Part shown: positions 11,441 to 22,600 of the stretch, in pieces | Numbering within the stretch: position 1 is the first letter of the stretch | Layout of the letters: the number at the start of each line of letters is the position of its first letter | From: Symbiodinium natans | Taxonomy: Eukaryota > Sar > Dinophyceae > Suessiales > Symbiodiniaceae | Reading direction: 5' to 3' | Assembly (NCBI GenBank): GCA_905221605.1 | Contig: CAJNDS010002182.1 | Location: 312,001-376,000, forward strand | DNA: 64,000 nt | Made by a program: the position numbers and the translations under genes | The notes under the pieces: generated by a model | The model's input: only the letters and a program-made list of their open reading frames with translations | Told to the model about the DNA's origin: nothing | Databases searched by the model: none

Positions 11441-14400
11441 GTGCACCCCGGTATCGAGAGCAACACGGAGGTCCGCCCGCTGCGAGAGCTCCGTCTTCCT
11501 CCCAAGCGGAGGAGTCCGACGAGGATGGGCGCTTGCGATTGTGCGAGTAGTTCCCGCTGCAACCAGACAGTCATGGGGACGCGTACTAAGCCCTGAATGC
11601 CTGGGTTCAACATGTGAGCAGACACGTGCAGACTGTGGACTTTGCGCACCGAGGATGGCTGCGATGTTCAAAGGATCACCTGCCCTACGATCGGGAGCCT
11701 CAATGAACCCAAACAGCAGTATACTAACATAATCAGAGTAGATTTAATAATAAGAATAATCATAGCAATAATAAGAATCATATTAACAAGTCCAGAAAGC
11801 GCTGAAAGTGGGAAGGATGGCGCCGAAGAGATTTTCAGCATGGCCAAGTTCCAGCCAGTTGGGAACTCAGACAGCTGTAAGTTCAAACTGTGTGCATTCC
11901 CTTTCTGTGTGCTACGGAATACGTCCCTTTGCTGTAAGGATGAGACCCCTCAACCGGAACCATCTCTCCCAGCTGACTATAGTTTCCTTAGGACTTGTTT
12001 GTTGCTGAGATTCTTGTTATTGCAATGCGAGATCTAAACTTATATAGTGTATACAGTTTTATGTTTATGTTTATGTTTACGTGATCATATTCATGTATAT
12101 ATATATATGTGTATATATGTCAATATATTCGTGTATAGTCTTCGTCTACTCTATATATATATATATATATATATGGTGCAATTGTGTGTGTATCTAATGT
12201 TATGGAAACTTGTTCGAATACATAGCTGAGGCGCGTGCCAACTTGGGTCCTTCAAGTGGCTCCAACCTGCGGGTGCTCTGGCACGGTTCTCCAAAACAGT
12301 GCATTGGGATTCCTTTGTGGGAGGCTCCCTTTTACAAGGAGTTGTCTCAGAAACTGTAGTTGCCACCTCTGGCTACCTATCAGGGGGTCCTAACTTAGGG
12401 GCAGCCTGGGGGTTGGATGTTGGCTTGGGCAACCGGCGCCTGTCGTGCAGGGACTCGGACTGGTTTTGCTTGCAGGAGTCGTTCCGATGTAATCGTGTAT
12501 GGGCTGTGAAGTGCTTGAACTACCTGCTAGCGCACGCTTCTTGTGTGCGCACAGCCTGGAGCCAGTCGTTTGCTCAAAGGTGCTGTGAGGTCACACTGCT
12601 GTGCTGTGCATCGGTGAATTGCACAGTATGCGTAATCACCCAAGCGAATGAGGGGCCTGAGACTTTGGCGTGGTACTCCTGGTCTTGTATAGAAACCATG
12701 CTGTGAGTAACCTGCACCACATCATATCGCTGCTATCGCTTAATACCGCTTCGCGCGCATTTCTTTTGTACGGTCTTGTCTGCTGTACCCATCGGAGGGA
12801 GTTGTACTGAAACGTAATGGAACCGATAACCCTATATATGTATGTGACGATGTAAGCCATGCAGCGGCATGTAGTTTGCGGTATGCATTGCATGCTTGAC
12901 ATTGCAGGGCAGGGCTTGATGGTATGGTAGGTCCATAAACTGACGCACACATCCGCGTGTAGGAGGAGTCTACACATATGTTTGTGAACGTATATCCGTG
13001 TTTTTGCATATACAGATATATCTTGTGCAGGTGTGGACGCTCACAGGTTATGTAAACCTACGTACGTATGCATGCGATTTAAGGGATGAACATGAAACCC
13101 ATTTGTATTGCCTTGCATGGCTTTTCATATGAAAAGTTTGCTTGGTGAAGCGAATGTCGGCAGAGCCACTCTTCTGCGCAGCAGCTCAGCAAGTCTGCTC
13201 GTTGTGACAGGCATGGGCGCTAGCAGCAGCAAAAGATCAAAGCGACGAAGAGGACAGACAGAGCCTGTGCGATTTGCATCTCTCCATGTCCATGACTGTT
13301 CTCGATGTCGGATGCCTCTTTTACGATTGAGGTTTGTTTGTAGCATCGAGAGACGGACTGGCAACAAAATGTCCTCGCCCCTTATCGCGGCAAGTTGTCT
13401 TGACAAAGGCACCTATAGGGTTGACCCACAACATTGTCCATATCTAGAAGAAGAAGAGCCTCCCACTACGCTCACATGGTTCTCCGCGCTGCCACACACC
13501 TGCCCGCTGCCACCGAAAACATCAAACATCTGCGTCTTGCGCAGCCAAGGCCTCGTCTGCCTAGAGCGTCTCTCTTCTGTGAATGGGCATTTGGATCAAA
13601 TCTTCTTGCATAGGACAGTGGTGACGACGAGCTTGCCCGGTTCTGAGCAGGGTCGGGCGGGAGATGTCGAAGCAAACTTCTTGGAGTTCTTGGGGGCCTT
13701 CATTGAGACGGTCGCCTCGCAAGAAGCTGTCTTCAAGCGGGTTTAGGGATCAGGCTTGCAGAATCGTGATGCTTAGGCACATAACCTGGAATATGCATTC
13801 CGGCATCGTAGTGTCTTGGTATGTCTCAGCAAAGTTCAACGTTTTTCTTTCGCAGCGCTGTTGCCACCTCGCCGCGTATCTCCCCCGAAGGGCACCACAC
13901 TAGCGTGATCCCAAGCCTGCGACTCTACTACTTTTTCTGCCTCTTCCTTTTCTGACAACCAAGGGCCCTGAGCTGTATAGGCCTCCAGGATTAATCCCAG
14001 TTCTGCGAATCCTCGATCCCGGCCATCCACTGCAGGACTGGATCGCGCAGCGCCAAAAGGCAACTTCCAGGGATGGACGCTAACGAAAAAACCCCTCTGT
14101 GCTGACCTTGCAACCCCCGACAGAGGGCGGTCCAAGACTTCGGTTTCGGGCAATTCTCATTTGTGCATCCCGATCACGGGAATGCACAGGATCCCAAACT
14201 AGCGAAGTGCAAGCTGGCCCTGTCAGATGCGCAACGCCGCTCCATCTGCGGGGGCCCGAAGAGGGGTGAGACACAGTGGTGGTTGCCTCCGGCCCTTCTG
14301 CGATTTCTGCAAAAGGTTCCTGCTTCAATGAGCCTCGGTGTATTTCTCGCACATATGCTCACGTGATAGCTCCTGTACGTTTTCGGCTGCAGCTACCTGT

Positions 14401-16260
14401 CTTGCATGGCCAGCTTTGGATGTTCGTGCTCACGCACATACTTCCGATCCGACCAGTGCTCGTCATTGGTCGAGTAAGTGACCATACTTTCGGGTCATGA
14501 TCGTGCACACTGGGCGCGCACGAACCCAGCATGATACGCAGCATCCTAAACAGCCACGACACAACCTCGGCTTCTCCACTTCTCCTCACTGCCTTCGTTT
14601 GGTTCGTGAGTGATGGAAGTGCAATCACAAGATTTGACTGCAAACATGCACCTGAGACCTGACTTTCAGAGATGTGAACACACACACACACCCCAAAAAC
14701 CCTGAAGAAAGCCTTTGCAGGCACAGTGGCCCGAAATGGCCCAAACTTCATGAATCCCCCGGAGGTCAAGCCTCACGCACTTTCAAACCAAATCCTTACT
14801 GCAAGGCGCCTGCCATGGTGCCAACGGCCGCCCTGCCCAGCATGAGGGCCATCGGCTCGGTTTTGCTTTTGGGCCTGCGTCGTGGTCGAGGAGGGTTCGA
14901 CGGTTTTGGTATAGGGCTCTTCATGCAGAATTTTGTTCAAGGTTGTTCACGTGATCAAAATGCTTCAGAGCTTCAACCATGAAGGGGGGAATTTAGACAC
15001 TGAGGGGCTCAGATTGGTTGTTTTTCCCGAAAGCACTGCCAAGGCTTATTCGGAAAGGAACGCTTACCAGCACACCGCACCACCTAACACTTCTCCGCAC
15101 CACTCCACCTACACTTCGATTGCCCCAGCTACACAGCTTCTATACGCTTCTATTAAATTCTATCTCATTTCTTAGGCTGGGTAGGTTTGGCGGGGCTTAG
15201 CCGAGATCACAGTAGCTACGCCGCACCTATTTCTCGGCACCTACATGGCGCCATGACCAGCACACTCAGACTTACACACTGAGTTCTTTCGGGATCATCG
15301 GTGTCTAGTTGAGACTTGCGGTTGCCACAGGAGATGCGTTGCCTTTTAAAGTCGCGCGCGAGAACCCTGGAAAACTCTGCACGCCCTAGAAATCCAAGCA
15401 AGCCTATACATCCATCTGAACCTCAACCCTCTGCAATCCTTGTGACCTGTCGGCAAGGCTGGGGGCAGCCGCGGGCCCAAAGACGACTCAGACTCGGGCA
15501 GCGATGCCCGGGTCCTACCTCGGAGGGGTTGTAGGGCCGCTGCCCTAAGACTCGAGGATTTTAGTGAGGGAGTCTTAAATTACGATAAAGGCGAGCTTCT
15601 GGGATTTTTTCGCCTGAAAGGCTCAAGCTAAGAAATCCTGGGCTTGGTGCTTAGTGGCATTCAGGCGTGGCGTGCACTCCCCAAACAATCGCAGGTCATT
15701 GTTACTCGAGCTTGCAGGCTTGGGTTTGAGGCGGGATGACGCAAAAGCCATTCACGAGTGTATGCAAAACTGGTATGCATGGAGAAGAGTGCCAGTGTAT
15801 GGAGGGGACAGCACTCCGAGAGCATCTGGGGCATCCCAAGGTTGAGCCTGTGTTCTTCCGCCGCTGATGCTTCGTCTTTCTTGGGCAGACTGGGACTGAA
15901 TTCTCGTCTGCATGGAGCCTGTTTTCCACTACCCCATGTAGTCCCCGAGGAACTTGGCTCTCTCAGAGTAGGCAGAGGAGCTCCCGGAGCTGGGCCGTGT
16001 ATTTCGGAGACAAGTGAACTCAATCCCACAAGTTAGAGCACCAAGTTCAGCTTCCGTCCCCCTGTGGCGCTTCAAGTCTCCAAAGAACGGGACACGCCGA
16101 CCACGGAAAAGGGCCGCTTGCGTGCTTTCAGGGTGTAGAGTCGTGTTTGCTACCACTTTTGCAACCGAAGCCTTGAAAAGGACACCAAGGGGGGCATGCA
16201 GTAGGTCATGCAAAGAGGGGCCTGCATTTGTATATCGGTTAGAGATAACTCTCTCTCTCC
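11441..16260 (+). other. Scattered weak exon candidates, gene(s) not identified
   Basis: Several short segments have coding-like composition and splice-like edges, but no family is recognised. They are: 11447-11551 (acidic/Ser-rich, EESDEDGRLRLCE then a stop); 11800-11878 (DGAEEIFSMAKFQPVGNSDS followed by GTAAG); 13666-13746 (VEANFLEFLGAFIETVASQE, stop TAG); 14703-14780 (KKAFAGTVARNGPNFMNPPE); and 15470-15630 (GPKDDSDSGSDARV). Phase between them was not established, so they may belong to one or more genes or be chance. TA-rich microsatellites occur at about 12070-12175. Confidence 0.25.
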
Positions 16261-16820
16261 CTCTTTCTCTCTCTCTCTTGCTCTGCGCCCCTCAACTTTC
16301 GAAACCCTGCACCCCAAACCTTTGACCCTTCTTTACGTTTCCTCTACTTGGTGCTAAACTAAGCCGACATGGGATCCTGGTCTTCCATCCTCGACCCTAG
16401 CCCCTACCCGCAGTTTTTGCTATCGGAGTCTTTCATGAGGCCATCGGCCAATCGCTTTTTTGCAGGGAATCCGCGCAGCTAGTTGAAGGCATGCGGGCCA
16501 GCCGATCTTCCATTCTGGACACCTATGTGTTAACTAGTGTCATGGTCTATTGGTTCAGGACGGTTCAGGCTTAGGTATTGCCATTCTGAAGACGAGTGCA
16601 TTTCTTTGGCACGTGCTGTGTGGTGGCTCACTGGTGCGCATAGAAGCTGCTGAGAATCTCGTGGAAAACCCTGCCGAGTCTTGGCAAAACGTATGATCTC
16701 GCTACTCGAAATAAGTAATGACTTAGTAACCCCACAGGCCAGTCTCCAGAGACAAGATGTGATGTGGATCCCCATTGGCTTCTCAATCCGAGCTTCAGGT
16801 TGTTGACAATTGGGCACCCT

Positions 16821-16874
16821 GTTCTGGCGCAAAGGTTTGTCTTCTCCGGTCGTGACAAACCTTTGCGCCAGAAC
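16821..16874. repeat. Perfect 21-bp inverted repeat with 12-nt loop
   Basis: The left arm 16821-16841 and right arm 16854-16874 are exact reverse complements. The left arm starts GTTCTGGCGCAAAGG and the right arm ends CCTTTGCGCCAGAAC. The loop is TTCTCCGGTCGT. A perfect 21-bp stem is rare by chance. No T-run follows it and no gene overlaps it. It could be a young hairpin element or a structured RNA; the sequence does not decide. Confidence 0.85.
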
Positions 16875-17303
16875 GAAATCTACCCCCTCCCCTTCACATG
16901 GTCGTCATGCACAGTGTTGCCCGATGTGGCCGGGACTGAAGCAAGATGAAATGTCGAGACGCTGTTAGCAGTTTATGTGTGACGGATGTTGCGCCGTTGT
17001 GGCTGCAATGGTAGTGTTGGATTCTTGATGCTGCGTGCAGCTGGTGCACACACCCAGGCATGGTTTCTCAAAACGCAGCTATGCACCGTATCCTTTTGAC
17101 GGCCACCGCCGTTCTTTTGGGCATCAGCACCTGGGCTTAGGGTGTTGGAGTTCTTGTTTCGATGGTTGAGCATGATTCCGGCGCGTCGAAGAGTCTAGGA
17201 GGCTACCGTTCATTGTTCATAGCAGTTGCTGTGAGATCACTAGTGCGGATTGCGCGTGGGTGGTAGGTTGAATCGCCAACGTCGTTGTCTAGATTCCACC
17301 AAG

Positions 17304-19035
17304 GACAAATCAATGCGGAGCTCGTGGAGAATGAAGACACGAGGTGTGATGACGCTGTGTGCGCTGGACACGACAGAAGCGCTTCTGAGGACGGCGGTTC
17401 TGCGGGAGATTTTCGGTAGTCATTCGGTCGCAGCTGCCGCAGGCTGTCGCAGACAGCAAGCATGCTGAACATACTGAGCAAGAGAAAAAGCGCAGAACTT
17501 CACACCTGAAAGCATCAAGCTCCTGTGACCATCTCTTCAAAGCGAATCTCTCTCCAGAGTTCTCTTCCAGGAGGTCCAGGCCCTTCGAACAGAGCTCCTC
17601 CAGACTGCCGTGCAGCTGAAGCGCAGTCGCCGGGCTGCGACACGTTCATGTGCTTGCTGCCTTACATTTCCTAAATTGTATCATGGTGTTAGGGCCCTCT
17701 TCTTTAAAACGAGGGTTCCCACAGCAAGTGCCGCAAAAACAAAGTCTCAGGCAAAGAGGCGCCCAACGAGATGCTGCATGATCTGCAGATCGAGACCTTC
17801 CAGGCTGCAGCGGAAGCATTTGTTCAGGGAAGCCGCAGTGTCTCGTTTCATGTTCTTCAGACGGACTCATCACCAGTCACTGGGGTCCCTGTCTGCAGTA
17901 GTACCGTGCGTTGATGAAAGCAATGTATCGGGTTTTGCGCCAGCACTCGCGTTCGTTCTTCTCATCGGCTTGGTAGGGTCTATGATCTGTCAGTAGTAAT
18001 TACGACTCACGGTGAGGGTGTGGAGCTGGGTCATGCACTGGCTGCGGAAGATTACCGCCTCCAAAGATCCCCCTGACCCGGAGTGCCATCGGAAGGCCGA
18101 GTCCGAAAACCGAGAGGCCCTGCGAAGGCAGGCAGATGCCATGGCGGCGGAGACACGAACCGCAGAGGCTCCTTTGGCCCATTCAGATGGAGTTGCTTAG
18201 GTGGGCTTTTTTCGGGGATTGCGCAAGGCCCTGAAGGCCATGCACCACGAGACGTCCACCGGACCTCCGCAGGCAGAGATGCTTCAAGACTAAGAGCACG
18301 TGCTCTGAGCAGCTTTCTGGCTCTGCACTCTCGACATGTGCCTGTCGGCAATGCCAGGCGTTGCATGCACCCAGCGACCCGAAGCCGAAGCACTCGATGC
18401 CTGGCTGGCTGTTATCGAAAGTTGTACGTAGACCCCCAGAGAGGGAAGGGACAAGCAAGCGCTCCCTTCCTCCAGCACAAGCTGTGAGCAAGAAGCACAT
18501 CGATTCATCGAAGAGTCATTGGCTACCCTGGGCTGCAGAATGTTGAGCATCGAACCTGTGGAGGATGCTGCTCTTTCGATTTGAGACAGACCTAATTGAG
18601 GCACATTAAGCCCTGCAGCCCCACCAACGCCCCGCTGTCCCCATTGCTGTCAGTTGCACCATGTCTTGCGGCAACAGTTGATGTCAACATGCTCCTTCCG
18701 AAGCATTGCTAAAAAAACATGCCTCTCTGAGAGCAGCGGCCTGAAGGAAACATCATGGGAACAGCCAGAACAAGCTCCTCGAGGCAAGACTTCGCGACAG
18801 TGGGTGTGGAACAGCGCGTGTGTGCTGGCTTTGTCTCCTCAAAACCTGTCTCTGGATACAGGAGGCCATGATCCCGGCCGGTGCCCTTGTTGCAGGTGCG
18901 GCTGGGCAGAGAGCTCTGTAATCAATGCAGAGGAGTAGTAGAGGAGTCGACTCAGTGGCTCTTTTGAAGATTGCTCTTCCGCACGCAGTGTGTCAACGCC
19001 ATGGCACTCTGGGGTTCCAACGCCGAGAGGTCTGT
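17304..19035 (+). CDS. Coiled-coil protein, multi-exon, function unknown
   Basis: A chain of exons with strongly helical, charged composition. 17304-17415: INAELVENEDTRCDDAV, acidic, donor GTAGTC. From about 17434: either a basic TEQEKKRRTSHLK frame or an LSQTASMLNILSKRKS frame. 17571-17636: EVQALRTELLQTAVQLKRSR with regular heptad-like Leu/Val spacing, GC donor. About 17751-17827: NEMLHDLQIETFQAAAEAFV. 18055-18180: RKAESENREALRRQADAMAA. 18340-18420: RPEAEALDAWLAVIESC. 18490-18560: EAHRFIEESLATLG. 18987-19029: VNAMALWGSNAERS followed by GTAAGG. Coiled coils dominate and no catalytic motif was seen. Start, stop and several joins are unresolved, so the limits are approximate. Confidence 0.55.
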
Positions 19036-19610
19036 AAGGGGGTTTATAAGCTTAGATTGCGGATGCTGCGCAGCTCTCGCGTGCACGCGCTCGTGAAGTG
19101 CAGCACTGTCGTTACTATTGCTGCCTCGAATGCTCGACGTCGTGGAGTTGCATGTGGTCCTCGGGGTGCTCGGCTGCTCTTGGAGAGCTCTGGGAGTGCT
19201 TTTGGAGTTCTGGAGTAGTGCTTGTACATCGTTAGGTCTTGGCTTGCTGGTGGGGTCTACGCTGGCCGAATGCTATGGTTATGGTATAGTCATGGACCAT
19301 GATATATCTCGAGACATATCCCTGACCCCGGGCTACAACGTTTTGTGCAAGGGTTGGGGTGACACGTGGCATCACTCCATCGGCTTGCCCCTCTTACAGC
19401 CCACAGAACTCGCTTCAAGATCAACTGCAACAGTGCGTAGCCGCGTAGCCGCACAGCCTCAGGCGGTTGAGATCACACACAATGCAAGCGTGGTTTGACC
19501 TGCAGCCTTTGCACTTCCTCGGATGTCTTACTTTTGAAGGTATAAGTGGCTGCTGACACCTCGTAACTCACGACAGTCTGGTTGAGATGACACCTCGCTT
19601 TGCATGCCAG

Positions 19611-22600
19611 GCGTGCTTCTGCTGTGGTACGAGCTGACGACTGCAGGGATTCTGGCCATCTACTTCGGCGCACAGGTCGCTTTGTGGCAGGGAGATCTGG
19701 GAAGTGCATCATTCCTCTAGCTTCAAGAGTGGCAGGCCACGGCTGAGTGTTAAACCTCAGGGCACTATATATATATATATTTCCACATACGTATTTATAT
19801 ATATATATATATGTATGTTCATATGCATCTATATATACTCTTTGTAACTGTAAATACAGGCACATTTGTGCGACACTCCTTTTCGCGCGACAGAAGCTGC
19901 TGTTTGAATGCTGGGCGATTGCCGCCAGCTGCAGGCCGGCTTCACCCTCTACATGAAGGCCGGACTTCTTTGTGAGACGGGCGAAAATTTTCGTCTCGTA
20001 GTTCACGCTGCCAATCCATGCCCTGCCCTAACCACTACTTTTCGAATGGGAGCTGTGTAACCGGAACTTTCAATGGTCTTTTGTTTCCTCTTGGCTCAGA
20101 GGTTGTCCTGTCCAACTCGGTCATCTCGAAGGAGCTGGGTCTCTTGGACTGCAGCATACTACTGCAGAATGACGGGAGGGCAGTCTCCCCCGACTTGTAC
20201 TCGTGCTCCTCACTTCTGCAGCAAGGATGTATAATATGAGAAGTTGTGCAAGTTGTGCCCACCCAGCACCAGATCATATCCCAGCACCTGAGGCATTTCT
20301 GGTGTGCCTGCCGGCTTCCTTGTCACTGCAGTGCAGCAGGTTGTGGCATTCTTTGTGTCCGCAGCTCAGACTCTCGAGGGAACTGGGGCGTTTGGTGCAA
20401 GATGGATGGATCAGGTGTAGATCAGAGTAGGCTTGGAGCGCTCTCCAGCTCGGTCTTGAAGTTAGCTTGGGAGGGCTGTTGAAGGCGCACTCCTTTCAAC
20501 TCTTTCACCAATGCAGTTGCACCGAGGCATCTATTTATTATTTTCGGGTGTTTGTGTGTGCCTATGCTGCTCACACCTCTTGTCCGAGCTTGGGGTGCAG
20601 GAGGCCTGTAGGGCCTAATGTTGGTAGAGTTGAGGTGCTTTGCTCTTAAAGGCTCAGGGCGTAGAGGCAGGGTGTTTTTTGACATGTCGCCGCACCGGGT
20701 CCACATAAGCGAGGCTGGCCGTCATCGTTGCGGTCATGTACTGCACGCCTTACCGATACACCCCCAGACGGCTCAAGAGCTGGTCCGAGGCGCGAGGGGG
20801 GCCCAGGGGGGCTGGGATCTTCGGACTTTTTTTCATCCCTTGGGTCTGCGTACATGGGTCCATATCGCGAAGCGGATCGGCCTGAGCTTTCCCTTCCAGT
20901 TCACGGAGGTTTGAGGTCCTCCCGGGGGTCCCCCAAAAGGAGTTTCCAGTTTTGATCTCCAATTTTGATCTCCAAAACGGTGTAAAGGTCATCTTATTGG
21001 CTTCTAGGTCCCTCCATCACTTATCAACGAAGTCCGGGGCTTCCCCAAAGTTGACCCGGGCACCCTTCCCCGAGCTCAGGCCCTAAACTAATCGAAGCTA
21101 TGCATGAAGAGGACACCGAGGATCTAGATTCATGTCTGAAGGCAACCCAAGATGCATTTCGGCTGTCAGGTTGCCTGCGTGATTCTCTTTTCCTTCGCCT
21201 TCTCCTTGAACATCGGCCTGAACAATTTCAGCCTGTCCTTGCTTGCGGTCTCGCTGAACATGATTATCCGGCAGCCTGGCTACATCAAGCGCCGGTAACT
21301 ACTTCAATACGTACTTGTACGGAGCACACATCATCCTTCCGACTGCAAAAAGTTGCTCAGAATTATCCCTCTTCCGCAACCACCGCAACTCCAATGGAAC
21401 GATCTCAGTCAATCACCATAAACCCCTCTCCCTACCATAGGCCCCCCCCCACCACACACCCCTCCCCCCCCATGAGAATGCATGTTGATGCTTGTAATGA
21501 GGGCGGCTTAGGTTGAAAAATCAGGTAGTGGCTTAAGCCAAATTCAGTCCCAGAGCCTCACTGTAGGAGCACAGCCGAGTCCTCAGGTCCTGTCTGCCCG
21601 TCGTTACCCTGGCCTTCCAGCAAATCCTGGGGCCGTGCGGCCCGTCGATGCTTTCTTTGTGTTTCTTCGTGTTGGGCGCAGAGCCTTCATGGTCCTGGGT
21701 GGGGACGGCCTTTTTGCAGCTTAGGCATCCCCGACTTAGCGCAGAAGGTGCGGATGACGGAAGTGATATTGATGGTGGCAGGCAGGGCTCGTCCTGGACG
21801 GCTGCGAGCCGGGCATGAGGGCGAACATGACATGAACATGACTCCCAACTTGCTTCTGCAACCGCCGACCCACTGGCAAATGTCTGAAGGCGTGGTCTTT
21901 GCGGCTGTAGCGACCGTGGCAAAGAGTGAAGGCCCCCACCCCGATTGCCTACAGTTTAGGGATTGGCTCCTTGAGGGCGTCTTGCCCGTGAACTTCTTTT
22001 CGGTTGGGGCGGATCTTGTCTTGTCCTTCTGCATCGAGTCTCAGGTCATCAGTTTCTTGCCCTTGCACACTCTTCAAACTCTAGGTTTTTAAACTTTCAA
22101 TGAGAAGGAAAGAATCAAGTCTGAACACGCACCAATGTAAAGGTACCCTCGCTTTCCTGCAACCCATGTGCAGCGAAGGAATGCTCAAAGCGGAAGCTTG
22201 ATGTCAACCCACGCTGTGAGTACTTGGTGCAAGGCTCGCATCATGGTGGTGCCGAGTCCAAGAACTTGCTGCTCGGGGTTATGGTCTGCACCTTGCTACC
22301 CGGCTGCAAAGTAGAGTCCGTCACGCAACGTAGTGATGTAGTGCCCATCAGACGTAGGCTTTCTGCGACTAGAAGCAACCTTGAGGTCTGACGCAGCCTG
22401 CGCGATCAATCTCATCCTGGGCAACATGTTCGGCAGCTCGCTGGACCCCCCGCTAAATCCTGCCCGGAGCCAAGACTTCAATTCGAGACAGCCGGCCCGC
22501 CCCACAGTGAGGGCACGTGGCTCGAGCCGCATAGGCGTTCTCCCTCGCAAGTGTCCGATGACCCGAAAGGACAGGAGTACGAAGGATGCAGTAGAACATG

